Of a DNA stretch of 56,046 nucleotides, positions 40,354-49,297 are shown in pieces; positions within the stretch are counted from its first letter, which is position 1; each line of letters opens with the position of its first letter. The notes beneath the pieces are model-generated. The model did no database searches. It saw nothing but the letters and a program-made list of their open reading frames with translations, and was not told the origin of the DNA. The stretch comes from Chloroflexota bacterium (GTDB lineage Bacteria; Chloroflexota; Anaerolineae; Anaerolineales; Villigracilaceae), in contig VGNF01000002.1 of NCBI GenBank assembly GCA_016866195.1, positions 1 through 56,046 of the forward strand, written 5' to 3'. The translations under genes and the position numbers were made by a program.

Positions 40354-41277
40354 TCAATTCGCCAAATAGGCGTCGGCGTAGATCACTTTGTTCAGCAGGA
40401 TCTGGGTCGTCTTCCAGATGGCGGATTGTTCGGGGTCTTTAAGGTCGAAATCCTCCATTTGCGGTTCCTCGCTGGCGGCGGTGCGGTCGGCAATTTTATT
40501 GTAGACCCGCGCCAGTGGATTGCTAGTGTCTTTTGTCTCTATCCAGCGGATGACATCGTTCTGTTTTTCATCGAAGGGGTTGGCGATCATCATCTTGAGA
40601 CCAACGCCCATCAACATGGACAGATACGTGCGGTTGATCAGCGGCCGGTTTTCATTGGGAACCGCGTTGGAAACATTGGATAAACCCACCGAGATGTTGG
40701 GCGCCGGATCCCAGGCATATTGCAGCATGCGCACTGTCTCGATCAGATGCGGGCAATACTGCTGGCAGCCGCTGGTGGTGAGCACGAGCGGATCGATGAT
40801 CAGGTCATCCATGTTGAAGCCGATTTCCATCAGGCGCGGGATCAGCGTCTCGACCGCGATGTTGACGCGCGCATCCGCCTCGACTGGAATGCCGCTGGTG
40901 CCCATGGTCAGCGCGATGATCTTGGCGTTGTATTTCTTTGCAAGCAATGGTACTTTCTCAAGCCGCTCCGGTTCCGCCGACGTGGAATTCAGGATCGGCT
41001 TCGCCTTCTTGATCGTCTTGAGCGCGGCTTCCATCCCATCCACATTGGTCGTGTCGATCGAGAGCGGCACGTCCACCACGGTCTCGACCGTTTCGACGAT
41101 CCAGGGGAAGACCTCCGCCCAGTCCTTCTTGCGCGGGCCGAGGTTGATATCGATCGCCTTCGCCCCCGCTTCCACCTGTTTGACGGCCAGGTCCATGAAG
41201 AATTCGCGGTCGCGCGCCGCCAGGGCTTCCTTCACTTTCTCCGAAATGATGTGAATGTTCTCGCCAATGATGTACAT
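40354..41277 (-). CDS. acsE: Methyltetrahydrofolate:corrinoid/iron-sulfur protein methyltransferase
   Basis: MYIIGENIHIISEKVKEALAARD...QVEAGAKAIDINLGPRKKD...VPLSIDTTNVDGMEAALK...SVGLSNVSNAVPNENRPLINRTYL; start trimmed. Confidence 0.94.
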   Translation of the reverse strand: MYIIGENIHIISEKVKEALAARDREFFMDLAVKQVEAGAKAIDINLGPRKKDWAEVFPWIVETVETVVDVPLSIDTTNVDGMEAALKTIKKAKPILNSTSAEPERLEKVPLLAKKYNAKIIALTMGTSGIPVEADARVNIAVETLIPRLMEIGFNMDDLIIDPLVLTTSGCQQYCPHLIETVRMLQYAWDPAPNISVGLSNVSNAVPNENRPLINRTYLSMLMGVGLKMMIANPFDEKQNDVIRWIETKDTSNPLARVYNKIADRTAASEEPQMEDFDLKDPEQSAIWKTTQILLNKVIYADAYLAN

Positions 41278-41332
41278 GTGTACCTCCGTTTTCATATAGC
41301 CATCCCGCATCCCTCGGCGACGGCATTTGGGA

Positions 41333-43255
41333 TTATGTTTTGTCCAACGCCTGCGCCACACTGGGAAACCTGGTCATATCCGTGTGGGGCAGGAACAATG
41401 CGGATGTAAAGGCGTCGTAAAACGAGTTATCCGCGGATAGTTCGATGTAGGTCATGCGCCGGGCGATATCACCGATCCGTTCGCGGCGGCGCCAGTCGAG
41501 CAGGGCATAATATGCGCCCTTGACCGAGGTGTTGCCGAGGAACTCGAAGCGCGACCATTCCATGTCCGGCAGCAGGCCGATCTGCACCGCCTTCTCCACG
41601 TTGATGTATTTTCCAACCGAACCGCCGACCAGCCCCCGACTGGTGGATTCGAGCGGAACGCCGACGGTATCCGCCAGCACGGTGAAGCCTGCATAAATGG
41701 CGGCCTTGGCGCGCAGCAGGTTGTCCACGTCGACGCGCGAAAGGACGATGTCCTCGCCGGTCTCGGTCTCGGTTCCCCACGCCACCACATATTCACCGCC
41801 GTGCGAACCCTCCCGCACGCGTTTGGTTTTGGCCGAGAGGTTGACGTTCCCGGCCTTGTCGATCACGCCGGTCAGGAAGGCCTCCGAGAGCAGGGAGATC
41901 AATCCGGAACCGCAAATGCCCTTCGGTTTTCCACCGCCGATCACGCGGTAGGTGGGTTCAAGGGACTCGCTGTTGATCCACACTTCCTCGATGGCGCCCG
42001 TCGTGGCGCGCATCCCGTTCAATACGCCGGCTCCTTCGAAGGCCGGGCCGGCCGAGCAGGCGCAGGTGACCATCCAGTCGCGGTTCCCCAGCACGGTCTC
42101 TCCATTCGTGCCGACATCGATGAACAGGGTGACGTTCTCCGAATCCTCCAGGCCGGAGGACAGGACACCGGCGGTGATATCCGCGCCGACGTAACTGGCT
42201 ACGCCCGGCAGGCAATCCACCGTGCCTTCATGATGGATCGCCAATCCCACCTCGCTGCCAATCAGCAGGGGCGGGTGATTGACCGAGGTGATGAAGGGGG
42301 AGAGGCGGATGTTCCCTGCGGGAATGCCCAGCAAAAGATGGATCATGGTGCTGTTGCCTGCGATGCTGCACTTCATCACGTCTTCAGGCCTGACCTTGAC
42401 TCGTTTGCAGGCCGTATCCAACAATCCGTTGATCGTGTCCAGCACGCGCTGCCGGAGTTCCTCTCTGCCGCCGTTCTTGGACGAGTAAATGATGCGGGAG
42501 ATCACGTCCTCCCCGCGCCCGATCTGCCCGTTGTACTCGGCAACCTGCGCCTTGACCTGTCCGCTGACGAGATCCACCAGCCATAAAGTGATTGTGGTGG
42601 TACCGATATCCACTGCAGCGCCCCACAAAGGAGAATATTCGTCCACCCGGCCGGGATAGATCTCGATCAGTCGCATCGGCATTTCCGGCTGCTGGATATT
42701 TCGTTCAACCACAGCCGTGACCTGCCACTCTCCGGCGCGTAATGTATCGCTCAGAGTTTGCAGCAGATGGAGGGAGCAAGCCACCTTCTCCATTTTTACC
42801 TGCGTTCGCAGTGCAGTTTGCAGGCGGGACCAGTCATCCGTCTGGTCTTCGAGGGAGGGTGGTGCGAGGTCCAGATGCACGCGCTGAATGGATTGGACCT
42901 GGTCATAGTCGTAATCCGGTGGGACGGTGATTTCAGCCACCACCCGATCGGTGGTCAGCCGCCGCTCGATCTTTTCCTGTGGCCCCACGTAGATCGCAAG
43001 ATCCCCTTCCACGACGGTCTGGCAGGCAAGCGCGAATCCCTGTGCAATATCCTCGGGGGAGAGCCGCAGCGTGCTCCTTCGTCTCGCATTTCCCAGCGTC
43101 ACCTGCACCGCGCATCGGCCGCAGCGTCCCTGCCCGCCGCACGGCTGGCCGATGTCCACGCCCGCGTGTTGGGCGGCATCCGCCAGCAGCGTGTTGGTCG
43201 GGACGGTGATGGTGGCGTGGATGTTTTCGCCGGTGAAGGTGAGGGTGTGTTGCAT
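41333..43255 (-). CDS. acsV: Corrinoid protein reductive activator (2Fe-2S ferredoxin domain + ASKHA ATPase, RACo/AcsV)
   Basis: CGGQGRCGRCAVQV ferredoxin motif, WGAAVDIGTTTITLWLVDL ASKHA motif, CSAGPAFEGAGVLNGMRATTGAIEEV. Confidence 0.93.
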   Translation of the reverse strand: MQHTLTFTGENIHATITVPTNTLLADAAQHAGVDIGQPCGGQGRCGRCAVQVTLGNARRRSTLRLSPEDIAQGFALACQTVVEGDLAIYVGPQEKIERRLTTDRVVAEITVPPDYDYDQVQSIQRVHLDLAPPSLEDQTDDWSRLQTALRTQVKMEKVACSLHLLQTLSDTLRAGEWQVTAVVERNIQQPEMPMRLIEIYPGRVDEYSPLWGAAVDIGTTTITLWLVDLVSGQVKAQVAEYNGQIGRGEDVISRIIYSSKNGGREELRQRVLDTINGLLDTACKRVKVRPEDVMKCSIAGNSTMIHLLLGIPAGNIRLSPFITSVNHPPLLIGSEVGLAIHHEGTVDCLPGVASYVGADITAGVLSSGLEDSENVTLFIDVGTNGETVLGNRDWMVTCACSAGPAFEGAGVLNGMRATTGAIEEVWINSESLEPTYRVIGGGKPKGICGSGLISLLSEAFLTGVIDKAGNVNLSAKTKRVREGSHGGEYVVAWGTETETGEDIVLSRVDVDNLLRAKAAIYAGFTVLADTVGVPLESTSRGLVGGSVGKYINVEKAVQIGLLPDMEWSRFEFLGNTSVKGAYYALLDWRRRERIGDIARRMTYIELSADNSFYDAFTSALFLPHTDMTRFPSVAQALDKT

Positions 43256-43259
43256 TGTT

Positions 43260-43340
43260 TGAAGTACTTAGGTAAACAAGTACACACCTAGGCACCCGTT
43301 TACCTGTGTACCTGTTTACCTGTATTCCTGTATACCTAAT
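43260..43340. repeat. Degenerate GTTTACCTGTGTACCT tandem repeat between acsC and acsV
   Basis: TTAGGTAAACAAGTACACACCTAGGCACCCGTTTACCTGTGTACCTGTTTACCTGTATTCCTGTATACCT. Confidence 0.85.
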
Positions 43341-44655
43341 TGAGTGCCTGCTTCATGAACGCCGGCAGATCCACGGCTTCGCGCGGACCGACGCGGATCT
43401 CCCAGCCGGAGAGTTCCTCCTCCAGCTCGCCGGAAAGCACCGCCACATGGCCGGGCAGGACGATGCGTTTCTTGCTGACCTTTTCGGCCAGGTTGAACTC
43501 CTTCACGGCCTTGGCAATCCGTTCGGCGTCGAACTTGCCCGCCGCCCACGCCGTCAACACCGACATGCCCTCGGCATCCGTGACCACCAGCCAGGCGGGC
43601 AGGCCCGAGCCTTCGACCTCGTTCGCGACCGAGAAGTAGGTGATGCTGAAGTTGGTGGTGACCAGCACCGGGCTCTCGGGCTTGGGCGCGTTGATCTCGT
43701 AGATGCCGGGCTGAACCTGGATCGGTTTCTGCGGGTCGGTGTAGATGTTCTCCCGCAGCACGAGCAGCGCGTAGGCGAGCTCGGGGGTGAAGGTGTCCAG
43801 CACCACGAATCCGGCATACTTCGAAATGGCCTGCGCGGCGTAGACCGGCTCCTTCTCCGGGCCGTTCTGGCCGGCGAAGAAGATGACCGGATATCCCAAC
43901 GGTTTGAAGTTCGACTTAAGCGCCAGGCGCCGCGCTTGAGTAGATAGGGTCAGCCACTCGCCGAGGGTTTTGCCTCCCAGGTCGAGCACCATGTCCTCAA
44001 CGCCTTTCGCCTGGATCTTGGGAGTCAGGTCGGCGAGCGCCTCGAGCGAATCGCCCCTGACCGTCAAGACTGCCTTGTGTTTTGCCGCCGTATCAGCCAG
44101 GGTTTCATACTTGGAAGGGTCGGCTGCGTAGATCAACGCGGTCTCACCGGCAAGCTGGCTTAATGCCTTATCCAGGGCTGCGGGGTCGTTGCTGATCAGG
44201 ATCAACGGCCGTTTGCTCACGCCGCGTACGGTCTTCACCGCCGCGGATAAGTCGCCATCTGCTTCGATGGCGAAGCCATCCAGGGTGAAATCCATGCCCA
44301 CGTAATTAACCTTGTAGGCATCCGCGGCCGCGGCCTTTTTGGCCAGGTCCGCATCGCTGGCCTTGAGGCGCAGGAACAGGCCGGGCTTGTTGTAGAAGGT
44401 CTTCTCGTGGCGAAACATCACGACTTCATTGCCCGCCTTGACCTCAGTGCCGGCCTTCAATGTGATCAGGCGAACCGGCGGTGCAGCCGACTCGGCCAGC
44501 TGCTTCTTCGATTCCTCGGTAACGTATGGGCAAGCCGAGAGCTCCACCTGTTTGGCGGCGAGTTTCATCGCGAACGCGAGACAGGTCGGGAATCCGCATT
44601 CCTTGCAGTTGGTTTGCGGAAGCATTTTGTAGATTTGAATTCCAGAGAGTGCCAT
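43336..44655 (-). CDS. acsC: Corrinoid/iron-sulfur protein large (gamma) subunit
   Basis: MALSGIQIYKMLPQTNCKECGFPTCLAFAMKLAAKQVELSACPYV; start trimmed. Confidence 0.95.
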   Translation of the reverse strand: MALSGIQIYKMLPQTNCKECGFPTCLAFAMKLAAKQVELSACPYVTEESKKQLAESAAPPVRLITLKAGTEVKAGNEVVMFRHEKTFYNKPGLFLRLKASDADLAKKAAAADAYKVNYVGMDFTLDGFAIEADGDLSAAVKTVRGVSKRPLILISNDPAALDKALSQLAGETALIYAADPSKYETLADTAAKHKAVLTVRGDSLEALADLTPKIQAKGVEDMVLDLGGKTLGEWLTLSTQARRLALKSNFKPLGYPVIFFAGQNGPEKEPVYAAQAISKYAGFVVLDTFTPELAYALLVLRENIYTDPQKPIQVQPGIYEINAPKPESPVLVTTNFSITYFSVANEVEGSGLPAWLVVTDAEGMSVLTAWAAGKFDAERIAKAVKEFNLAEKVSKKRIVLPGHVAVLSGELEEELSGWEIRVGPREAVDLPAFMKQALN

Positions 44656-44664
44656 AGTTATTCT

Positions 44665-44757
44665 CCATGTTCGCGCTGAGCGAAGTCGAAGCGCATCATC
44701 CACGCTGTCCTTCGACTGCGGTCTCGATTTTCATCTCGACCTCCGCTCAGGACGAAA
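44665..44757. repeat. TTCGACTTCGCTCAGG-type intergenic palindromic repeat between acsD and acsC
   Basis: GCGCTGAGCGAAGTCGAAGCG...CTTCGACTGCGGTCTCG...CCTCCGCTCAGGACGAAAT. Confidence 0.75.
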
Positions 44758-44759
44758 TC

Positions 44760-45704
44760 TTAGGCCATCACCAATTCTTCGATTGCGCTTTTCACACGTT
44801 TGACGGATTCGGGATGGCGCAGCACGATCACATCCGCGCCGGATTCAACCAGGGCCACGGCGGTCAGCGTCTCCCAGTGCACGGCGCGGGCTTTCCAGTC
44901 TCCCCAGGATTCCGGAACCCCCTCACCGACCTTGGATTCCTTCGCCTTCCAGGCCTCGAAACCGGGCGTGACGATCATGGGAAGCTGCGTCATGGAATCC
45001 CCTTGGAGCGCGGCCAGGCGCAGGCGTTCCATCACCGAGTAGCCGTACTCGATGCCGTATCCGAGCGCGCCGGTGGTCGGATCCATCAGGATTCGATCCG
45101 CGGGCAGGCCCATGTCGGTGATCAGGATGTTCAATTGCTTGGCGAGATTCACATCCATCGGCGTGCGCGCTTCAATGAGATGACCGTTAGCCATGGCAGT
45201 CGCCACAATGGTGCGGTAATTTTTATCTTCGCAGATGCCCAACACGAGCTTCTCGCCCTTGGCGGCTTCGGCCACGGGTACGAGAAGTTCATTGTCCTTT
45301 TCCGCCTGACCCGGCCCCCACACGATGAGAGGCAGACCGCTCGCGCTCAGGACGGATTTGACAGCCTTGACTGCGTCGTCGGGTGAATCAGCCAGCATCA
45401 ATGCCAGCACGATCAGGTCAGCGCCTGCCTCTTCGGCCTTCTTTGCCCATTTTGCAGGATCGTTCATCGCCTCGCCCCAGACCTCCGCCAGGAGCGGCGA
45501 CCAGTCTTCCGGTTTGCGCGATTTGATCTCGATGGCGATGGCGGGACTGTTGGGGGTCGGAGCCTCAAAGTGCAGGTAGGGCAGCGTGGTCTGGCCGCCG
45601 AGCGTGATGCTTTTTGCACGCGTTCCACCCTCCGCGGCGGTCGCGCCCAGGGTGATCTTCTTGATGCTGCCGGGCCACTTGTCTTTTGGGATGTCGATTG
45701 GCAT
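44760..45704 (-). CDS. acsD: Corrinoid/iron-sulfur protein small (delta) subunit
   Basis: LPYLHFEAPTPNSPAIAIEIKSRKPEDW...DRILMDPTTGALGYGIEYGYSVMERLRLAALQGDSMTQLPMIVTPGFEAWKAKE. Confidence 0.94.
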   Translation of the reverse strand: MPIDIPKDKWPGSIKKITLGATAAEGGTRAKSITLGGQTTLPYLHFEAPTPNSPAIAIEIKSRKPEDWSPLLAEVWGEAMNDPAKWAKKAEEAGADLIVLALMLADSPDDAVKAVKSVLSASGLPLIVWGPGQAEKDNELLVPVAEAAKGEKLVLGICEDKNYRTIVATAMANGHLIEARTPMDVNLAKQLNILITDMGLPADRILMDPTTGALGYGIEYGYSVMERLRLAALQGDSMTQLPMIVTPGFEAWKAKESKVGEGVPESWGDWKARAVHWETLTAVALVESGADVIVLRHPESVKRVKSAIEELVMA

Positions 45705-45719
45705 GTTGTCTCCTTGTTC

Positions 45720-45790
45720 GAATGCAAGTACACGAGTAAACAGGTACGCAAGTCTGGCGAGGCGCGTTTACCTGTCTACGTGTCTATTTT
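45720..45790. repeat. Second TTTACCTGTNTACGTG-type degenerate repeat between CBS gene and acsD
   Basis: CAAGTACACGAGTAAACAGGTACGCAAG...GTTTACCTGTCTACGTGTCTA. Confidence 0.7.
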
Positions 45791-45797
45791 TGCGTGC

Positions 45798-46298
45798 TCA
45801 CCTCAACCCTGCCTTCCTCCTCGCTTCGTCCCTTCGTTCCACGAACTGCTGGATCGGTGATCTTCTTTCCGCGGCCAGGCCCAGATCCCTCAGATCGCCC
45901 TCATCCCGGGCTGCCATATGTCGCAGGATGTGGCGGTAGGAAAGAAAAGCTGCTGGATAGATAATCCCGGCGGAGTTATGCATCATGTAGGCGATGCGAA
46001 TCCCCCGGTCCTTCATCAGCTGCGCGGCAAGGTTCAACGGAAGGTCGGCATTCAGCTCGGGAATCCCCTCGCACATGATCTGCTCCGCGGTCAGCGCCTC
46101 AGATCCCTGCCTGCCATATATCCCGACCAATTCCTCCACGCCCACGACGCCGATTCCATGACCCTCCCGGTCAAGCACACACATGGCTTCCAGGTTATGG
46201 TCGAGCAGGAATTGCGCGATGTCCCTGACCGGCGTATCGCACTTGCAGGTGGGTACTCCGACAGTCATCAGGTCGCGGACGAGTTTTTGTTCACCCAT
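45798..46298 (-). CDS. CBS-domain pair protein
   Basis: LVRDLMTVGVPTCKCDTPVRDIAQFLLDHNLEAMCVLDREGHGIGVVGVEELV...AEQIMCEGIPELNADLPLNLAAQLMKDRGIRIAYMM. Confidence 0.88.
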   Translation of the reverse strand: MGEQKLVRDLMTVGVPTCKCDTPVRDIAQFLLDHNLEAMCVLDREGHGIGVVGVEELVGIYGRQGSEALTAEQIMCEGIPELNADLPLNLAAQLMKDRGIRIAYMMHNSAGIIYPAAFLSYRHILRHMAARDEGDLRDLGLAAERRSPIQQFVERRDEARRKAGLR

Positions 46299-46352
46299 AA
46301 TTGCAGAAAAGTGGAACTCCCCAACCTGGAACGTTCCACTTTCCGAATTTCC

Positions 46353-46832
46353 TTATTCCCCAGCCTCTCCCGCCTGATTGCCAAGGTAGGTCTCCAGCCC
46401 CATTTGCTCGATCTGGACACGCTGTTTCTTGGCCCAGTCGTGATGCCCCTCCTCCATCTTGAGGATGTCGGTCAGCAGATCGCCGGTGGATTGGTCGCTC
46501 ACCTCTCCGGCAAGCTGGATGCCGGCGTTGTAGGCCTTGATCGCGCCCATTTCGGCTTCCTGGTCGTTGGTCACCATCTCCAGCACGGTCTTGCCGATCT
46601 TCATCGGGTTGAGGTTGGAGACGATCGGCGTGCCCTCCAGGAAGAGAATGCGCTGGATCAGCCACTCGGCGTGATGCATTTCATCCATGGCTTTCTTCTC
46701 GATGGCCTTGTGCAGTTTCTCGTAGCCCCAGTTGTCGCACATCTCGGAGTGCACCATGTACTGACTGATGGCGGTCAGTTCATCCGCCAGGAGGTCGTTC
46801 AAGACCTTGAGCAGCTTGTCATTGCCTTTCAT
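46353..46832 (-). CDS. Bacterioferritin/ferritin-like protein
   Basis: LLKVLNDLLADELTAISQYMVHSEMCDNWGYEKLHKAIEKKAMDEMHHAEWLIQRILFLEG...EEGHHDWAKKQ. Confidence 0.92.
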   Translation of the reverse strand: MKGNDKLLKVLNDLLADELTAISQYMVHSEMCDNWGYEKLHKAIEKKAMDEMHHAEWLIQRILFLEGTPIVSNLNPMKIGKTVLEMVTNDQEAEMGAIKAYNAGIQLAGEVSDQSTGDLLTDILKMEEGHHDWAKKQRVQIEQMGLETYLGNQAGEAGE

Positions 46833-46911
46833 GTTGTTGATCCTTTCTTCCGAAGCAAATCACGATTCATTCGTTTGATCGCGGCAGGGCCTTCCGCTTA
46901 AATATAAATGG

Positions 46912-46943
46912 GGATTGGGATTGGACAGTATCCCAATCCCCTT
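46912..46943 (-). terminator. Probable terminator downstream of acsB
   Basis: GGGGATTGGGA...TCCCAATCCCC with AT-rich tail on minus strand. Confidence 0.65.
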
Positions 46944-46965
46944 GTTGTTGTCAACCGGCCATGGC

Positions 46966-49287
46966 CTAGAACATCGGCTCCATGGCGATGGCGGGATGGT
47001 TGTGTGCCTCCAGCCAGGCGAGCAGTTCTTCCACCGTGCTCACATTGCGCTCATCGGCGATCCTGTCCATGAAGTCCGGGTCGCCCTCGCGTGTGCAAAT
47101 GGCCTTGAACTCGTCGGCCATGCTGTTCTTCAGCACCGAGGACATCCACACCACGCGCTTGAAGCCACCGTCGGAGGAGATGAACTTGGGGCTGATCAGG
47201 TAAAACTTGCCCACGCCCATCACGCCGGGGGTTTGCATGCCGCCGCCCGCGATGCCGGCCAGGGTCGAGAAGGTCATGCCGGCCGGGGTCATGGCGGTAT
47301 CCTCGCGCGAGACCACCATCACACCGTTGGCTTCGGGAATGAGCATGACGATGCATTCGAAACAGCCGCAGGCCGTCATCGGATTCTCCATGATGGAGTA
47401 CATCGAGACTTCCTGCACCACGCCGTGCGAACCGATCTTGGCGTAGTCGTTGGTCCCCTCCCAGTAGCCCTTGCGCATGTCGAGGGATTTGCCCAGCTTG
47501 ATCGGCTGATTCGGTCCGGTCGGATTGATGCTGAACGAGGCTTTGCAGTCCAGCCAGTTATATGCGCCGCACAGACCGAGCCGCTCGGGGGAGACGACGC
47601 AGACGTGATTCGGCGCAAAGGACTGGCACAGCGTGCACGAATAGAATTCGTCCACCTTGTCGTCTGTCAGGTCGGCCAGGCGCTTGTTGCGGAAGTCATA
47701 GGCTGTTCGCGCCTTCTCCAGCCATTCGGCGTGCAGTTTCGGATCGGTCACGACCGTCACTTGAACCTTGTCCACGATGGCGCCGAAGTCCTCGTGGAAG
47801 CGGGCGTGCAGGATCCTGCCGAAGTGCTCGAGGTTGAATCCCTTGTCGGCCGCCGCGTTTGAGATGCGGATCCAGGCGATGTCGCGCTGACCGACGTGCT
47901 GAATGCCGCTGGCGCCGTTGACGAAGTAGTGCACCTGTCGCTCGAGCACCGGCTCGAAATCCTGCTGCATCTGGCGGCCGGCGACCTGGATGACGATCCC
48001 CAGATCCGTCGACCCCTGCGGATCCACCTTGGAAAAATCCGGTCCGATTACGTCGATCTTGCCGTCTGTGACCTCATCCAGCTTGGCCATGTACAGGTAT
48101 TCGAAGGCGCGGCTGTACTTGCCGCCGAACTCCACGCGCAGGTCCGCCTTGCGGACGACCTCACCTTCGAACGCGGAACCGTACGGCACGGGTACATCCA
48201 CGTTCGAGACCTTCACCTTAACGCCGCGCACCTCGATGCATTTTTGAACGAGACGTTCCGCCCGTTCGAGATCGTCCCTGCCTTCGATCTGATTGAACGG
48301 CATGGATACGACATGCTCGTAGGTCGTCACGCCGGTCGGTAAAATTTCGGGGATGACCGTGTCCGCGATTACAGGAAAGCCGAAGTTGATCGCGCCCGCG
48401 GCTGCCGCGTATTTCAGATCATCCACTTCGCCGAGCGCCAGCACGAAAGCGAAGACGCGTTCCTTGTTGTAGAGCAGGATCTCTCGCGACATGCCGGGTT
48501 TGAGACCGCCGAACGTAAGTGCGGAGCGGGTGGCGAAGCCCAGCGCGTAAATGGCGGAAATCGTGTCCGTGCCGAAGGGGACGGTGTAGGTGTCGTACCC
48601 CAGTTCCACGCCCTCCTCCTGCAGTTGATGGATGATGCTCCGCCCGTTCACGTTGCCGGAGAGGAAGGTCAGAATGTTGCGGCGCTGCAGCTCGCGCACC
48701 AGTTTGACCGCCACTTCGTTGGATTTGGCGCATCCGACGATGGCAGCAAAGCCGGGCATGCGGCCGTCCACAAGTTGAATGCCCCAGGAACGGAGTTGGA
48801 TATCGTCGATCGGTCCGTTAAGATGACCGTCATTCCCCTCACCCCCATCCCCTCTCCCATTGGGAGAGGGGGAAGAGGTGAGGGACGCGTCGGGGCTGGT
48901 GAACGAGGTCCCTCCCGCGAGCTTGAATCCGGGCAGCGGCTCGGGCTGCAGGCTGTAGACAAAGCGCACCGCTTCGATGGTTTCGGCCGCGAGCAGGGTG
49001 GCCATCCCGGAATCGAGGGTCTCGCCGAGGTAGGGAGTCCACTTGGCGTTGGCAGGCAGAGGATGTAGCATATCCCGCGCCTGCTTCATCACCGGCTGGA
49101 GGTCGCCGAGTTTTTCCACCGACCTGCCCGTCATGCCGAGGATGGTCGGCAGGTAATACGCCGTGTTCGGGAACGAAACGGGCGTGTCGGGACCTTTATC
49201 CCCGAGGGCTTTCGTCAGCATGACCTCGGCTTCGGTGACGAGCGCGTTCGCGCCGCGGATGGCTCTGGTTGCGATGTATCGTGACAT
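46966..49287 (-). CDS. acsB: CO-methylating acetyl-CoA synthase
   Basis: GPIDDIQLRSWGIQLVDGRMPGFAAIVGCAKSNE; C-terminal CTLCQSFAPNHVCVVSPERLGLCGAYNWLDCKA and NPMTACGCFECI (A-cluster region). Confidence 0.96.
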   Translation of the reverse strand: MSRYIATRAIRGANALVTEAEVMLTKALGDKGPDTPVSFPNTAYYLPTILGMTGRSVEKLGDLQPVMKQARDMLHPLPANAKWTPYLGETLDSGMATLLAAETIEAVRFVYSLQPEPLPGFKLAGGTSFTSPDASLTSSPSPNGRGDGGEGNDGHLNGPIDDIQLRSWGIQLVDGRMPGFAAIVGCAKSNEVAVKLVRELQRRNILTFLSGNVNGRSIIHQLQEEGVELGYDTYTVPFGTDTISAIYALGFATRSALTFGGLKPGMSREILLYNKERVFAFVLALGEVDDLKYAAAAGAINFGFPVIADTVIPEILPTGVTTYEHVVSMPFNQIEGRDDLERAERLVQKCIEVRGVKVKVSNVDVPVPYGSAFEGEVVRKADLRVEFGGKYSRAFEYLYMAKLDEVTDGKIDVIGPDFSKVDPQGSTDLGIVIQVAGRQMQQDFEPVLERQVHYFVNGASGIQHVGQRDIAWIRISNAAADKGFNLEHFGRILHARFHEDFGAIVDKVQVTVVTDPKLHAEWLEKARTAYDFRNKRLADLTDDKVDEFYSCTLCQSFAPNHVCVVSPERLGLCGAYNWLDCKASFSINPTGPNQPIKLGKSLDMRKGYWEGTNDYAKIGSHGVVQEVSMYSIMENPMTACGCFECIVMLIPEANGVMVVSREDTAMTPAGMTFSTLAGIAGGGMQTPGVMGVGKFYLISPKFISSDGGFKRVVWMSSVLKNSMADEFKAICTREGDPDFMDRIADERNVSTVEELLAWLEAHNHPAIAMEPMF
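48835..48884. repeat. Palindromic repeat inserted in frame within acsB
   Basis: CCCCTCACCCCCATCCCCTCTCCCATTGGGAGAGGGGGAAGAGGTGAGGG; 11-bp perfect core arms; encodes SSPSPNGRGDGGEG in AcsB. Confidence 0.85.
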
Positions 49288-49297
49288 GGTTGTTCTC

